From Enterobacteriaceae bacterium 89 (GTDB lineage: Bacteria; Pseudomonadota; Gammaproteobacteria; Enterobacterales; Enterobacteriaceae): a stretch of 64,000 nt of DNA. Of the stretch, positions 51,535 through 64,000 are shown piece by piece. The position numbers and the translations under genes are program-made. Every line of letters begins with the position of its first letter. The first letter of the stretch is position 1. The notes under the pieces are model-generated. The model worked only from the letters and a program-made list of their open reading frames with translations, had not been told where the DNA came from and made no database searches. The stretch covers positions 558,001 through 622,000 of the forward strand of contig RQJH01000001.1 in NCBI GenBank assembly GCA_014156375.1. Direction: 5' to 3'.

Positions 51535-52500
51535 TCACCCCTTGCCTTTTACACTGCTGATAAAGGTGGAGCGGGCGGAGGTTGAACCCAGGCGCTCGGC
51601 CTCGTTCAACAATTTGAGAGCTTTGTCGATATTGCCCTCCTTCACGGCCTGTTTAATGGCGTTGTTAAAGTAGCTTTCGGTGTCGTTCAGCACCGGCTCG
51701 CTCTTCGCGGCTGGCGCAGCCGCAGGAGCAGCTACCACAGCTGCGGTCGCAGGAGCGGCAACAGGTGCCGGAGCGCTATAAACCGGAGCCGCCGTATTCC
51801 CCACGGTCACCGGAGCGGGGCCGGAAGAGCCGAACAGTGGTCCCACCAGCACGCTGGAAGAGGAAGACGTTTTCACTTTCAGCTTCAGCGTGCCGTCGGT
51901 TACGTGGCGGGCAATCGGATCCGGAATATCCGGAACCGCATTACCGGTGCCTTTCGCGTAAGCTTTGGCTGGATCCACCAAGGTGGTGGTTTTTTGCAGG
52001 TCCTGCGGAGTCGTAAAGACCAGCACATAAATTTTTTGCTGACCCAGCGCAGGCGTCAGGCGCATCACCCCTTCCAGGCGATCGGCGCTCATTACGCCCG
52101 GTTCCTGATAGGTGAAATAGCTGCTTGGGAAGAACGCCGATGGCGTCATGTTCTGATCGAGGATCAGCACGTTCGGCGCATAAACGCTGGTTTGTTTGTT
52201 CACTTCACTGGTCAGCGTGATATTCAGCTCACCGATGTTTGCCGGAACGCTATAGGCCGCCACCGGACCGCTGATACCGGGCACGTTCAGTTGCTGACCG
52301 CCACCCGCCAGATCGGTGCTCTGGGTTTTAGACTGATCGACCGGGGTCCAGGTCAGCTGCTGCAGAGCAGAAGCCGGAATGGCCGGTGCCGCAGTGGTAT
52401 TCTGCGGGACGAAATTGACTTCAGCGAAACTGACTGCCGGAACGCTTGCCAGCAGGCCAGCGGAGAGGCAGAGGGCGACGAGACTTTTCTTCATTTTCAT
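51535..52500 (-). CDS. malM: Periplasmic maltose regulon protein MalM
   Basis: MalM is a periplasmic protein of unknown function, the last gene of the malK-lamB-malM operon. The 321-residue precursor has a signal peptide (cut near VSFA/EVNF), a beta-rich N-terminal domain, an alanine/proline-rich linker (~225-270, repeated APA/AAPA units) that is longer than in E. coli MalM (306 residues), and a helical C-terminal segment. The ATG at 52500 has GAGG upstream. Confidence 0.93.
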   Translation of the reverse strand: MKMKKSLVALCLSAGLLASVPAVSFAEVNFVPQNTTAAPAIPASALQQLTWTPVDQSKTQSTDLAGGGQQLNVPGISGPVAAYSVPANIGELNITLTSEVNKQTSVYAPNVLILDQNMTPSAFFPSSYFTYQEPGVMSADRLEGVMRLTPALGQQKIYVLVFTTPQDLQKTTTLVDPAKAYAKGTGNAVPDIPDPIARHVTDGTLKLKVKTSSSSSVLVGPLFGSSGPAPVTVGNTAAPVYSAPAPVAAPATAAVVAAPAAAPAAKSEPVLNDTESYFNNAIKQAVKEGNIDKALKLLNEAERLGSTSARSTFISSVKGKG

Positions 52501-52563
52501 TTTTATCACCTCAGGGTTCAGCGTTGCGGTAGCCAGGCAATAGCGCGCGACGCCTAAGTCAGA

Positions 52564-52580
52564 GGGGGGCTTTCGCCCCC
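52564..52580. other. lamB-malM intercistronic hairpin
   Basis: GGGGGC/GCCCCC with a four-base loop lies in the 114-bp lamB-malM gap. There is no T run, so it more likely blocks 3' decay of the lamB message than ends transcription. Confidence 0.55.
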
Positions 52581-52614
52581 GCTCCTTGGGTCATTACGTC
52601 AGATTAACTGCGGA

Positions 52615-55117
<2,503 letters not shown>

Positions 55118-55200
55118 CCCCTTCTCCCTTCGTTACAACCTGTCACTTAAAGAAACATTCGTCTGGGGCCGACTATGCGTCATCAATAACTTCCGTGAAT

Positions 55201-55403
55201 CCTCCACCCCCGCGCTTTTTGCTGGGGGAGGAGACGGGAGGATGAGGGGGGCTAATCTGAACGGCTGACTGGCGGGACCTGGGGAAAATCGTGATGCCGA
55301 CGACAAAAACGGGCGTCGATTTGTGTGCGCCAGGACTCATAACTGATGTTTATGCAACGCAGATCACACAAATCGGCGATGGGGCGTAGGGTTGGGGAGG
55401 ATG
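55201..55403. promoter_or_regulatory. malK-malE divergent control region with MalT boxes
   Basis: Four sites match the MalT box GGGGA(T/G)GAGG in 9 of 10 positions: 55201-55210 (minus, GGGGTGGAGG), 55225-55234 (GGGGAGGAGA), 55238-55247 (GAGGATGAGG) and 55394-55403 (GGGGAGGATG). They lie in the 371-bp gap between malK and malE, matching the shared activation region of E. coli. CRP sites are expected between them; TGTGATCTGCG (minus, near 55365) is a possible half-site only. Confidence 0.8.
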
Positions 55404-55440
55404 GAAAGAGGTTGCTAAGAAAGGAAACTGGCCTGCGTAA

Positions 55441-56679
<1,239 letters not shown>

Positions 56680-56688
56680 GAGAAATAC

Positions 56689-56824
56689 CCCCTCTCCCCT
56701 GCCCTCTCCCCAAGGGAGAGGGAGAAAGCACGGTTTAGTCCCCTCGCCCCTTGGGAGAGAGTGAAAGACAGACCGGCACCGGAATATTCCCTCTCCCTCA
56801 GGGAGAGGGTTAGGGAGAGGGTTG
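56689..56824. repeat. CCCTCTCCC-type palindromic repeats, copy 2 (compound), malE-malF
   Basis: Several inverted arms (CCCTCTCCCC/GGGAGAGGGAG, CCCCTCGCCCC/TTGGGAGAGAG, CCCTCTCCCTCAGGGAGAGGG) give at least two stable hairpins between malE and malF. The tail GGTTAGGGAGAGGG is shared with the copies at 5284-5373 and 59891-59960. In E. coli two REP sequences occupy this same place and stabilise the malE message. Confidence 0.85.
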
Positions 56825-56849
56825 TTTAACGCTGTAGAGGAAGATCCCC

Positions 56850-58394
56850 ATGGATGTCGTTAAAAAGAGTCACTGGTGGCAGAGCGAAACGCTGAAGTGG
56901 TCCGTGATTGGGCTGCTCGGCCTGCTGGTAGGCTATCTTGTTGTTTTAATGTACGCCCAGGGGGAGTACCTGTTCGCCATCATGACGCTGATTTTAAGCT
57001 CTGTTGGCCTGTATATTTTCGCCAATCGTAAAGCTTACGCCTGGCGCTACGTCTATCCGGGCATGGCCGGGATGGGCCTGTTTGTGCTATTCCCTCTGAT
57101 CTGCACCATCGCCATTGCTTTCACCAACTACAGCAGCACTAACCAGCTGACTCAGGAGCGCGCGCAGCAGGTGCTGATGGACCGCTCTTACCAGGCGGGT
57201 AAAGCCTACAACTTCGGCCTGTATCCGGCGGGCAATGAATGGAAGCTGGCGCTGACCGACGGCGAAAGCGGCAAAAACTACGTTTCCGACGCCTTTAAGC
57301 TCGGCGGCGAGCAAAAAATCACGCTGAAAGAAGCGGATGCGCTGCCGGAAGGCGAACGCGGCAACCTGCGCATCATCACTCAGAATCGTCAGGCGCTGAA
57401 CCAGCTGACCGCCATTCTGCCGGATGACAGCAAAGTGATCATGAGTTCACTGCGTCAGTTTTCCGGCACCCGTCCGCTTTATACCGAAGCGGCCAACGGT
57501 GAGCTGACCAACAACCAGAGCGGTGTGAAATATCGCCCGAACAATCAGATTGGCTTTTATCAGTCGGTCAATGCCGACGGTAACTGGGGCGACGAGAAGC
57601 TGAGCCCGGGCTACACGGTCAGCATCGGCTGGGATAACTTCACCCGCGTGTTCACCGACGAAGGGATCCAGAAGCCGTTCTTCGCCATTTTTGTCTGGAC
57701 GGTGGTGTTCTCCGTACTGACGGTGATCCTGACCGTTGCCGTAGGGATGGTGCTGGCCTGCGTGGTGCAGTGGGAATCGCTGAAGGGCAAAGCTATCTAC
57801 CGCGTGCTGCTGATCCTGCCTTACGCCGTACCGTCGTTTATCTCGATTCTGATCTTCAAAGGGCTGTTCAACCAGAGCTTTGGTGAAATCAACATGATGC
57901 TGAGCGCGCTGTTTGGCATTAAACCGGCGTGGTTCAGCGATCCGACCACCGCCCGCTCGATGATCATCATCGTCAACACCTGGCTCGGCTATCCGTACAT
58001 GATGATCCTCTGCATGGGCCTGCTGAAGGCGATCCCGGACGATCTGTACGAAGCCTCGGCGATGGACGGCGCAGGTCCGTTCCAGAACTTCTTCAAAATC
58101 ACGCTGCCGCTGCTGATTAAACCGCTGACGCCGCTGATGATCGCCAGCTTTGCCTTTAACTTTAACAACTTCGTGCTGATCCAGCTGCTGACCAACGGCG
58201 GACCGGACCGACTCGGCACCACCACGCCTGCGGGCTATACCGACCTGCTGGTGAGCTACACCTACCGCATCGCCTTCGAAGGCGGCGGTGGGCAAGATTT
58301 TGGCCTGGCGGCGGCGATTGCCACGCTGATCTTCCTGTTGGTAGGCGCGCTGGCGATTATCAACCTGAAAGCCACCCGCATGAAATTTGACTAA
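56850..58394 (+). CDS. malF: Maltose ABC transporter permease MalF
   Basis: MalF is one of two inner-membrane channel subunits. The 514-residue protein has the characteristic large periplasmic P2 domain (~95-275) between helices 3 and 4, eight helices in total, and the MalK-docking EAA loop [20 protein letters not shown] (~400). It is in the malEFG operon, with malG 14 bases downstream. Confidence 0.97.
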   Translation: MDVVKKSHWWQSETLKWSVIGLLGLLVGYLVVLMYAQGEYLFAIMTLILSSVGLYIFANRKAYAWRYVYPGMAGMGLFVLFPLICTIAIAFTNYSSTNQLTQERAQQVLMDRSYQAGKAYNFGLYPAGNEWKLALTDGESGKNYVSDAFKLGGEQKITLKEADALPEGERGNLRIITQNRQALNQLTAILPDDSKVIMSSLRQFSGTRPLYTEAANGELTNNQSGVKYRPNNQIGFYQSVNADGNWGDEKLSPGYTVSIGWDNFTRVFTDEGIQKPFFAIFVWTVVFSVLTVILTVAVGMVLACVVQWESLKGKAIYRVLLILPYAVPSFISILIFKGLFNQSFGEINMMLSALFGIKPAWFSDPTTARSMIIIVNTWLGYPYMMILCMGLLKAIPDDLYEASAMDGAGPFQNFFKITLPLLIKPLTPLMIASFAFNFNNFVLIQLLTNGGPDRLGTTTPAGYTDLLVSYTYRIAFEGGGGQDFGLAAAIATLIFLLVGALAIINLKATRMKFD

Positions 58395-58408
58395 GGAGGG
58401 CATCGACA

Positions 58409-59299
58409 ATGGCTATGGTTCAACCGAAATCCCAGAAACTGCGCCTCTTTATCACGCATCTGCTGCTGCTGATATTTATCGCGGCGATTATGTTCCCGCT
58501 GCTGATGGTCATCGCCATCTCGCTGCGTGAAGGTAACTTTGCTACCGGTAGCCTGATCCCGGACCAGATCTCCTGGGAGCACTGGAAGCTGGCGCTGGGC
58601 TTCAGCGTCGAGCACGCCGACGGTCGCGTCACTCCGCCGCCGTTCCCGGTGCTGCTGTGGCTGTGGAACTCAGTGAAAATTGCGGGCATTACTGCGGTGG
58701 GCATCGTGGCGCTTTCCACCACCTGCGCTTATGCCTTCGCCCGTATGCGCTTCCCGGGCAAAGCCACGCTGCTGAAAGGGATGCTGATTTTCCAGATGTT
58801 CCCGGCGGTGCTTTCCCTGGTGGCGCTGTATGCCTTGTTTGATCGTCTGGGTCAGTACATTCCGTTTATTGGCCTGAATACCCACGGTGGGGTGATCTTC
58901 GCCTATATGGGCGGTATCGCGCTGCATGTGTGGACGATTAAGGGTTATTTCGAAACTATCGACGGCTCGCTGGAAGAAGCCGCTGCGCTGGACGGCGCGA
59001 CACCATGGCAGGCCTTCCGCCTGGTGCTGCTGCCGTTATCCGTACCGATCCTGGCGGTGGTATTTATCCTGTCATTTATCGCTGCTATTACTGAAGTTCC
59101 GGTGGCGTCGCTGCTGTTACGTGACGTCAACAGCTACACCCTGGCGGTGGGCATGCAGCAGTATCTCAACCCGCAAAACTACCTGTGGGGCGACTTTGCC
59201 GCTGCGGCCGTGCTTTCCGCTATCCCTATCACCCTGGTGTTCCTGCTGGCTCAGCGCTGGCTGGTTAACGGCCTGACGGCCGGCGGGGTGAAAGGTTAA
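58409..59299 (+). CDS. malG: Maltose ABC transporter permease MalG
   Basis: MalG is the second channel subunit, with 296 residues, six helices, and the EAA loop [21 protein letters not shown] (~190-210) that contacts MalK. The start follows AAGGAGGGCATCGACA, a strong ribosome site. A terminator follows; xylE, found nearby in E. coli, is absent. Confidence 0.97.
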   Translation: MAMVQPKSQKLRLFITHLLLLIFIAAIMFPLLMVIAISLREGNFATGSLIPDQISWEHWKLALGFSVEHADGRVTPPPFPVLLWLWNSVKIAGITAVGIVALSTTCAYAFARMRFPGKATLLKGMLIFQMFPAVLSLVALYALFDRLGQYIPFIGLNTHGGVIFAYMGGIALHVWTIKGYFETIDGSLEEAAALDGATPWQAFRLVLLPLSVPILAVVFILSFIAAITEVPVASLLLRDVNSYTLAVGMQQYLNPQNYLWGDFAAAAVLSAIPITLVFLLAQRWLVNGLTAGGVKG

Positions 59300-59358
59300 G
59301 TTTCATCGTTATATGCCACTGTAATGCCACTATTATCCTCATACTTGTGACTGTTGTT

Positions 59359-59385
59359 GGCGGCCTTCGGGCCGCCCTTTTTTTA
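59359..59385 (+). terminator. Terminator of malEFG
   Basis: GGCGGC/GCCGCC with a CTTCGG loop region is followed by CTTTTTTTT. It overlaps the first bases of the convergent psiE end. Confidence 0.9.
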
Positions 59386-59793
59386 TTCCCGCTTTAAGCG
59401 TTTTGAATTGCACAGCCACAGGGTGATCACCAGCAGCAGGATCGCGGCGGAGTATATCAGCACATCGAGCGGGGATTTATGATCGACGATGATCAGCCGC
59501 ACGATGGCGGTGATCCCGATATACACGAAGTAACGCAGCGGAAAGTGAAAGCCGGACTGAAAGTACTTCACAATCAGCGCGATAAACTCGAAATAGAGGA
59601 AGTAGACCACCAGCCCTTCCACCAGCTCGTATTTGCTGGTTTGCTCCGGCGCGAACAGCACATCGGCCAGGTGAATGGTCTCTTTGCCGAGAAAGACAAC
59701 CAGGATCAGGCCAAGGCTCAGCAGACCGAGATTGAGGACGGTCTGCAAAATGGTGGAGATAAACTCAACGCGTGGACGAGTCAGCGACGTCAT
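59383..59793 (-). CDS. psiE: Phosphate-starvation-inducible protein PsiE
   Basis: This 136-residue inner-membrane protein with four helices matches E. coli PsiE, induced by phosphate starvation and repressed through CRP there; the molecular role is unknown. The ending [11 protein letters not shown] overlaps the malG terminator by three bases. Confidence 0.94.
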   Translation of the reverse strand: MTSLTRPRVEFISTILQTVLNLGLLSLGLILVVFLGKETIHLADVLFAPEQTSKYELVEGLVVYFLYFEFIALIVKYFQSGFHFPLRYFVYIGITAIVRLIIVDHKSPLDVLIYSAAILLLVITLWLCNSKRLKRE

Positions 59794-59890
59794 ACAGCAC
59801 CTCCTTCGCAGTGGCGAGATCTCTGTATAGCGTAAAAATGTGACGTGGATCTATATTTTTTGTTTATGTTTTATGCGATCGGAGCGGGTA

Positions 59891-59960
59891 TTTCCCCTCT
59901 CCCGGACCGCACAATACAGTCCCCTCGCCCCTTTGGGGAGAGGGTTAGGGAGAGGGGAAA
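59891..59960. repeat. CCCTCTCCC-type palindromic repeat, copy 3
   Basis: CCCCTCTCCCGG pairs with the TTAGGGAGAGGGG end, and an inner CCCCTCGCCCC faces GGGGAGAGGG. It sits immediately past the yjbH stop, in the gap upstream of psiE, and may end or stabilise the yjbEFGH transcript. Confidence 0.85.
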
Positions 59961-59964
59961 GACA

Positions 59965-62061
59965 TCACCTGAAATTAATATTCCGGTCACTCGTCATATC
60001 ATAAAGCTGGAACTTACGACCCAACTGCTGACCGCCGTCACGCGTCAACGGAGTCCAGCCAATCGCCGCACGGCTGCGGGTTGGGCCGGAAGAGAACAGG
60101 TCCAGCGGCACGGAAACATACACGCCCTTGGTGAAATCCCCTTCCCCGTATTCCTGCGCTGAAACGTTAGTTATGGTCGCATACGCACCGACCACCACGC
60201 CGCTGTCGAAGTGTTTCGACACCTCCAGCGTGCCGCCTTTATCGCCCGCCAGATATTGCCCGACGCTGGCCTTAATCAGCACATCCGGAGCGAACGAAGG
60301 CGTCCAGTACGCTGCAAGATTACCCACTTTGGCGCTGTAATCGGTGAATTTCATCATATCCATCGAGCTGCGCCAGTCACGCTGCTTAACGTAGTTGGCG
60401 TCCACGCCGAACGCCCAGTTGCTGTCGACCGGACGCCACAGCACTTCACCACCGACGCCACCGTACATCGTTTCCAGGTAGCCGCCGTAAACCTGGCCGT
60501 AGAAGTTATTGCCCAAATACTGGAAATAGTTGGCCTGCAGGTTATTCACGTAGACGTCGTTTTCAACGTATTCGCGGACGTGAGTGCGCACGCGCGGCAG
60601 CGTCGAATCGTTTGGCGGGTTGGTGTAGTTAAATTTGCCGTAGTTGTTGGCGATGTTGCCAAACAGGCTACCGGTGGTCAGCAGGTGATCGGTGACCCAC
60701 CAGTCGGCGGTCGCCATCACCCCCAGCTGATACATGTAAAAGTCTTCCGGGCCGCCGATGGACTGGCTTAGCACCGGATCGACGTGGAAGCCGAAGCTTG
60801 ATTTATCGATGTACCAGCCCTGCTCGGTTTTATCCGGCACCACAGGGGCTTCACGTTTTTGCACCAGCGCCGTTTCCTGGCCCAGCGGTTCTCCTTCGAG
60901 ATGGCGTTGCAGGCTGGCAACGTCGGTCTCGGTGGTCACCTGCGGCAGATTAAAGCGGTTTTCCGTCACCCGAATGGTGCGCACGCCATCCGGCAAGTCA
61001 TTCATGATGATCCGGTTGGCGCGCTCAATGCCTTCCTGCGAGTTACGATATTTCACCTGTTCGCCCGTGACATACAGCGTGTCACCTTTGACCTGAATTT
61101 TCGGATCGGCAAAGCCAGCATTGTATTTCAGTGAGGTGAGCTGGCTGGAGACCACCGAGTGCTGCAGGATCGCATCCTGCGGCTCCGGCTGATATTTCGG
61201 TCGCGGATTATCGTTATATGATGGGCGCAGATCGTTAAAGTTAGTGCGCAGCGTGAAGCCAAACATCAGGGTGTTGCCGCGCTCATAGCTGAGGTTAACG
61301 TCGGCCCAATCCGTCACGCGATAAATAGCGCCGACGTTAAACTTGCTCTTCTGCTCAATCTTCCCGGCAAACTCCTGGCTGTAGTCGTTGCCTTCGTACT
61401 CCAGCTTCAGGCGCAGCGGCTGCCACGGCGTCTGATATTCCACACCGCCAAACAGGGACGTCGGGCCGCGGAACATCTGACTGCCGTCCATCGAGCCGGC
61501 CTGGCGATAGCTGTTATCGCGATAGCAAAACTTTTCGTCGTAGCTGCATAACGGGTTTTTGACGTTGCCGCTGGTGCCGAGATAACCCCAGCCGAGCCCA
61601 AGGCTGAAGTCAAACGGCCCCCAGGCTTTGCTGGCTACCAGATATTCCGCATCAAACAGGCCCGTGCCGCCAATATCACGCGCGCCTATCGCCACCTGCG
61701 GCAGCCAGTAGCCCTCTTCCCACAGGCGTAACTTCAGGTCGAAGGCTTTGTCTTTATAAGTCTGATCGCCGGAAAAGGCTTCCACGCTGCTGTACTGTTT
61801 GGTACGCACGTCGGTGTAACGCAGCGTGGTTTCCAGCCACGGAAACAGCTGGATCGAAGCAGAGTAGTAGCGATACTGATCGTTATCGCGGTAGTTCATA
61901 CTCAGCTCACCCTCGCGGGCCATTCGCGCGGTCGGCGTTTGCATCAACCCCACGCCGCCGAAATCCGACTGCGACGGGCCTATGGGTGCCGGATACGTTT
62001 CTGCATGACAGGCCGCGCTGATGCTCAGCGCCAACAGGCTAAAGAGATGGCTTTTTTTCAT
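59965..62061 (-). CDS. yjbH: YjbH-type outer-membrane lipoprotein-like exopolysaccharide protein
   Basis: This 698-residue exported protein of the YjbH family (exopolysaccharide export) has a signal sequence ending in SISAACHA and long beta-rich stretches consistent with an outer-membrane barrel plus a periplasmic insert (~290-390). The signal has a cysteine at position 18 (AACHAE), so lipidation is possible but the lipobox is poor. Its start overlaps the end of yjbG by four bases. It is the last gene of yjbEFGH, which in E. coli is tied to the Rcs pathway. Confidence 0.92.
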   Translation of the reverse strand: MKKSHLFSLLALSISAACHAETYPAPIGPSQSDFGGVGLMQTPTARMAREGELSMNYRDNDQYRYYSASIQLFPWLETTLRYTDVRTKQYSSVEAFSGDQTYKDKAFDLKLRLWEEGYWLPQVAIGARDIGGTGLFDAEYLVASKAWGPFDFSLGLGWGYLGTSGNVKNPLCSYDEKFCYRDNSYRQAGSMDGSQMFRGPTSLFGGVEYQTPWQPLRLKLEYEGNDYSQEFAGKIEQKSKFNVGAIYRVTDWADVNLSYERGNTLMFGFTLRTNFNDLRPSYNDNPRPKYQPEPQDAILQHSVVSSQLTSLKYNAGFADPKIQVKGDTLYVTGEQVKYRNSQEGIERANRIIMNDLPDGVRTIRVTENRFNLPQVTTETDVASLQRHLEGEPLGQETALVQKREAPVVPDKTEQGWYIDKSSFGFHVDPVLSQSIGGPEDFYMYQLGVMATADWWVTDHLLTTGSLFGNIANNYGKFNYTNPPNDSTLPRVRTHVREYVENDVYVNNLQANYFQYLGNNFYGQVYGGYLETMYGGVGGEVLWRPVDSNWAFGVDANYVKQRDWRSSMDMMKFTDYSAKVGNLAAYWTPSFAPDVLIKASVGQYLAGDKGGTLEVSKHFDSGVVVGAYATITNVSAQEYGEGDFTKGVYVSVPLDLFSSGPTRSRAAIGWTPLTRDGGQQLGRKFQLYDMTSDRNINFR

Positions 62062-62798
62062 TGTTCCGGGATCCGCTGTGCAAGGGCGCGAAGAAGCTCA
62101 GCGTTCAGATCTTCATACTTCTTCGTCCAAAGTGAGTCGGCGAAACCGACAAAAATCGTGCTCCCTGGCATAGGTTCGATATGACGCTTGTTCCAGTACG
62201 CCACCGGGGCTTTCTCCTGACGACCATCCGGATAGATAACCCACGCGTAGCTGCGATCTGCGCCGCTTAGCAGGCTCATATCGTCGAGATAGCTCACTAC
62301 GTCTTTGCCCGGCGTAAAGGCCACTTTTCCCGGCTTATTGACCAGGCCAAAGATATTGATGGTGGTGGGCTGCGGCCCAACCCACAGGCTGTACTGCCCT
62401 TCCAGCGGCGGATTACGGCGGCGGCTGAGGCGAACAATGTCCGGATCGAGACGGGCAAACTGCCTGCCGGTGATCTTCAGCGCCTGAAGCTGCTGGATCA
62501 GCGAATGAATCGCTGCGGCCTCATCGTCGCTTGCATCTGCGGCTAACGCGGCCAGCTTGCCGGACAGCGCCTGCTTTTGCTGTTCTGCGACGGCGGTGGC
62601 CTGTTTTTCGGCGATAACCGCTCCCGGCCACCAGCTGTTGGCTAAGCGCGGCTGATCGACCAGATCGGACAGGTGCGCAGCATCGGTCAATGTTTTAGGG
62701 TCTTTCGCACCGTTGATGTAGACCTCAACGGTGCCAGCGGCGAAGGTTAGCGGCGTAATGAACAGCACCAACAGCGCAGCGCGGGAAAAGGTCATCAT
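62058..62798 (-). CDS. yjbG: YjbG exopolysaccharide operon protein
   Basis: This 246-residue periplasmic protein has a signal peptide ([20 protein letters not shown], cut before [10 protein letters not shown]) and a capsule-biosynthesis GfcC-like fold (SLBB-like strands, ~150-210: [28 protein letters not shown]). It overlaps yjbF and yjbH by four bases on each side, so the three are tightly coupled. Confidence 0.92.
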   Translation of the reverse strand: MMTFSRAALLVLFITPLTFAAGTVEVYINGAKDPKTLTDAAHLSDLVDQPRLANSWWPGAVIAEKQATAVAEQQKQALSGKLAALAADASDDEAAAIHSLIQQLQALKITGRQFARLDPDIVRLSRRRNPPLEGQYSLWVGPQPTTINIFGLVNKPGKVAFTPGKDVVSYLDDMSLLSGADRSYAWVIYPDGRQEKAPVAYWNKRHIEPMPGSTIFVGFADSLWTKKYEDLNAELLRALAQRIPEQ

Positions 62799-63433
62799 TG
62801 CTTCGCCGCCTTAATCATGAAGGTTTTCACCGGGAAGAAGCCTGCGCCGAGGTACTGTTCGGACTGGCGAACCTGTCCTTCACTGTCCAGCCAGAACCGG
62901 TTGCGCCAGCTCGTCTGGTCAGTGCTGGCGTCTTCTACCAGAACGCGCACCGATGTCGATTTACCTGCGAGAGTCAGGGTATCGGTGCCGTCCCAGTGAA
63001 ATTCAGAATGCACCACGGCGTAGCGCACCTGTCGGTGCTCCGTCCAGCCCATGGTGCGTGTCCAGCTGGCGCCATCGACTATCTGGTTTGGCTTTATCAG
63101 TGGATCATCATCAAGATTGCTGACACTCAACAGGTTATCGCCGCCAAGCAGCGTTTTGACGATGCGGCCGTGCCGGGTGGCAATGGTGCCCCGATCTTCC
63201 GTCGCCCATTTCTGCTGGCCGTTCTCTGAGAAAGCGAGCACAGCAAAAAGCTGCGGCCCGTTGTTAAGCTGCATGTACTGGCTGGCGTAAGGCATGTTCT
63301 GGATATCGTCATCGGTCAGCTGCACGCCCGGCGTGCCGAAAATGCTGTGCCACAGAGATTTGCCAACCCCTTCCGTGCTGGCAGAACAGGCCTGAAGCAA
63401 CAGGCAAAGTAGAACAATAATGGGTCGCTGCAC
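62795..63433 (-). CDS. yjbF: YjbF lipoprotein, exopolysaccharide operon
   Basis: This 212-residue GfcB-family lipoprotein has an N-terminal lipobox in LLLQAC with Cys at ~16, followed by SASTEG. The start is GTG at 63433 with GGAG upstream, giving the same length as E. coli YjbF; a longer frame beginning at 63463 would place extra charged residues before the signal. It sits 63 bases after yjbE and overlaps yjbG. Confidence 0.91.
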   Translation of the reverse strand: MQRPIIVLLCLLLQACSASTEGVGKSLWHSIFGTPGVQLTDDDIQNMPYASQYMQLNNGPQLFAVLAFSENGQQKWATEDRGTIATRHGRIVKTLLGGDNLLSVSNLDDDPLIKPNQIVDGASWTRTMGWTEHRQVRYAVVHSEFHWDGTDTLTLAGKSTSVRVLVEDASTDQTSWRNRFWLDSEGQVRQSEQYLGAGFFPVKTFMIKAAKQ

Positions 63434-63496
63434 GACTCTTCTCCGGGGGCAAAATAACCACACCGAAGTGTGGTTAGGATTAATGACCCGTAGGAC

Positions 63497-63739
63497 TTAG
63501 CGGGTACTGGTGGTGGTTGTGGTGGTGGTTCCGGTATTGGAGCCATCACCACTGCCGGTCGCCGCCAGTGCGACACCCACGGCCGAACTTACGGCGCTGG
63601 CGCTGGTTGCGGCTGAACTGCCAGCCGATACCGACGTCGCTGCCGACCCTGCTGCATCACCGGTTTCCACCGGATCCGCAAAAGCAGAAGTCGCCGCAAG
63701 CGCAGAAATGGCAAAAATGCCATACAGAACTTTCTTCAT
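63497..63739 (-). CDS. yjbE: YjbE small secreted protein, first gene of yjbEFGH
   Basis: This 80-residue protein has a signal peptide ([21 protein letters not shown], cut before DPVETG) and then a low-complexity Ala/Ser/Gly/Thr stretch ending in a seven-threonine run and STR. It matches E. coli YjbE in length and character. Its function is unknown; it leads the exopolysaccharide operon. Confidence 0.92.
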   Translation of the reverse strand: MKKVLYGIFAISALAATSAFADPVETGDAAGSAATSVSAGSSAATSASAVSSAVGVALAATGSGDGSNTGTTTTTTTSTR

Positions 63740-64000
63740 TGCTATTTCCCTTCATTGGTTGAATGAATGGAGATTCACCTGAGAAATTCAGGCGAATTCG
63801 AGTATACACAACTCAAAGCGCTGAATTACGACACAGCAAATAAGCAGATGGGATTTAGGATAATGCGAAGAAAGGGCGATTTATTTAAATTTTGAAATAA
63901 TAAAAACGCTAAAATTCAATTAATTAAAAAATATACACTCTCAAGATAATCCTAAAAAACAAAATATGAATAAATAATCACAGCTCTTTTTAGGATTAAC
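63740..64000. promoter_or_regulatory. AT-rich region upstream of yjbE with RcsB-like motifs
   Basis: No gene is visible in these 261 bases. TCAAGATAATCCTA (63941-63954) is close to the RcsAB box TAAGAATAATCCTA. Two further TTTAGGAT motifs (near 63854 and 63988) are half-site-like, one of them at the window edge. This fits Rcs control of the operon known in E. coli. Confidence 0.5.

Noticed and set aside
63497-63600. Short repeats in the yjbE coding end that might suggest a CRISPR or tandem repeat array
   Set aside because: They are low-complexity threonine and alanine codons in a real gene. No CRISPR-like repeat-spacer pattern occurs anywhere in the window.

Overview
The window is a chromosomal segment of a lactose- and maltose-using enterobacterium, most like Enterobacter, Lelliottia or Leclercia. 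The backbone genes (fdhF, acs-yjcH-actP, soxRS, ssb/uvrA, dnaB, lexA, plsB, ubiCA, malEFGK-lamB-malM, yjbEFGH) match Escherichia coli closely in sequence and mostly in order, read in the opposite direction. The gene content around them differs: nrf, yjbQ and xylE are absent, while murRQP, a CidA/CidB-like pair, lacA-lacI-lacZ and several single genes sit between backbone genes. REP and ERIC repeats and a third palindromic repeat with CCCTCTCCC arms fill the gaps between genes.

Layout. 1-7.5 kb: end of fdhF, yjcO, gltP, then the acetate operon acs-yjcH-actP. 7.5-13 kb: a LysR regulator divergent from a CidA/CidB-like pair, then murR divergent from murQP (MurNAc recycling). 13-17.4 kb: yjcE, ghxP with three PurR-like boxes, and a glutathione transferase. 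17.4-18.1 kb: the sRNA SraL, followed by what looks like an unannotated type I toxin-antitoxin locus with a 26-residue hydrophobic peptide and a divergent antisense sRNA. 18.1-25.4 kb: soxR/soxS, pdeC, an added GGDEF protein, yjcB, an added MltF-like lytic transglycosylase, and ssb. 25.6-35.1 kb: uvrA, yjbR, aphA, tyrB, alr, dnaB, qorA, with ERIC elements on either side of dnaB-qorA. 35.2-42.3 kb: pspG, dusA, a TraF-like outer-membrane protein, a cupin, zur, yjbJ, the SOS operon lexA-dinF, and dgkA. 42.4-51.4 kb: plsB, a lac cluster without lacY (lacA-lacI-lacZ), ubiA and ubiC. 51.5-59.4 kb: the divergent maltose regulon malK-lamB-malM / malEFG. 59.4-64 kb: psiE and the exopolysaccharide operon yjbEFGH.

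How the genes work together. Several blocks are self-contained modules with readable control sites. SoxR binds the 19-bp-spaced soxS promoter. LexA boxes lie at lexA and between ssb and uvrA. A lac promoter carries a LacI operator over the start site and a CRP-like site about 61 bp upstream. MalT boxes lie between malK and malE. A sigma-54 promoter precedes pspG, and a 21-bp palindrome lies between murR and murQ. The least expected element is the peptide/antisense RNA locus between SraL and soxR. Its promoter, 20-nt pairing site, self-pairing leader, sequestered ribosome site and both terminators can all be seen in the sequence, but its function is inferred.
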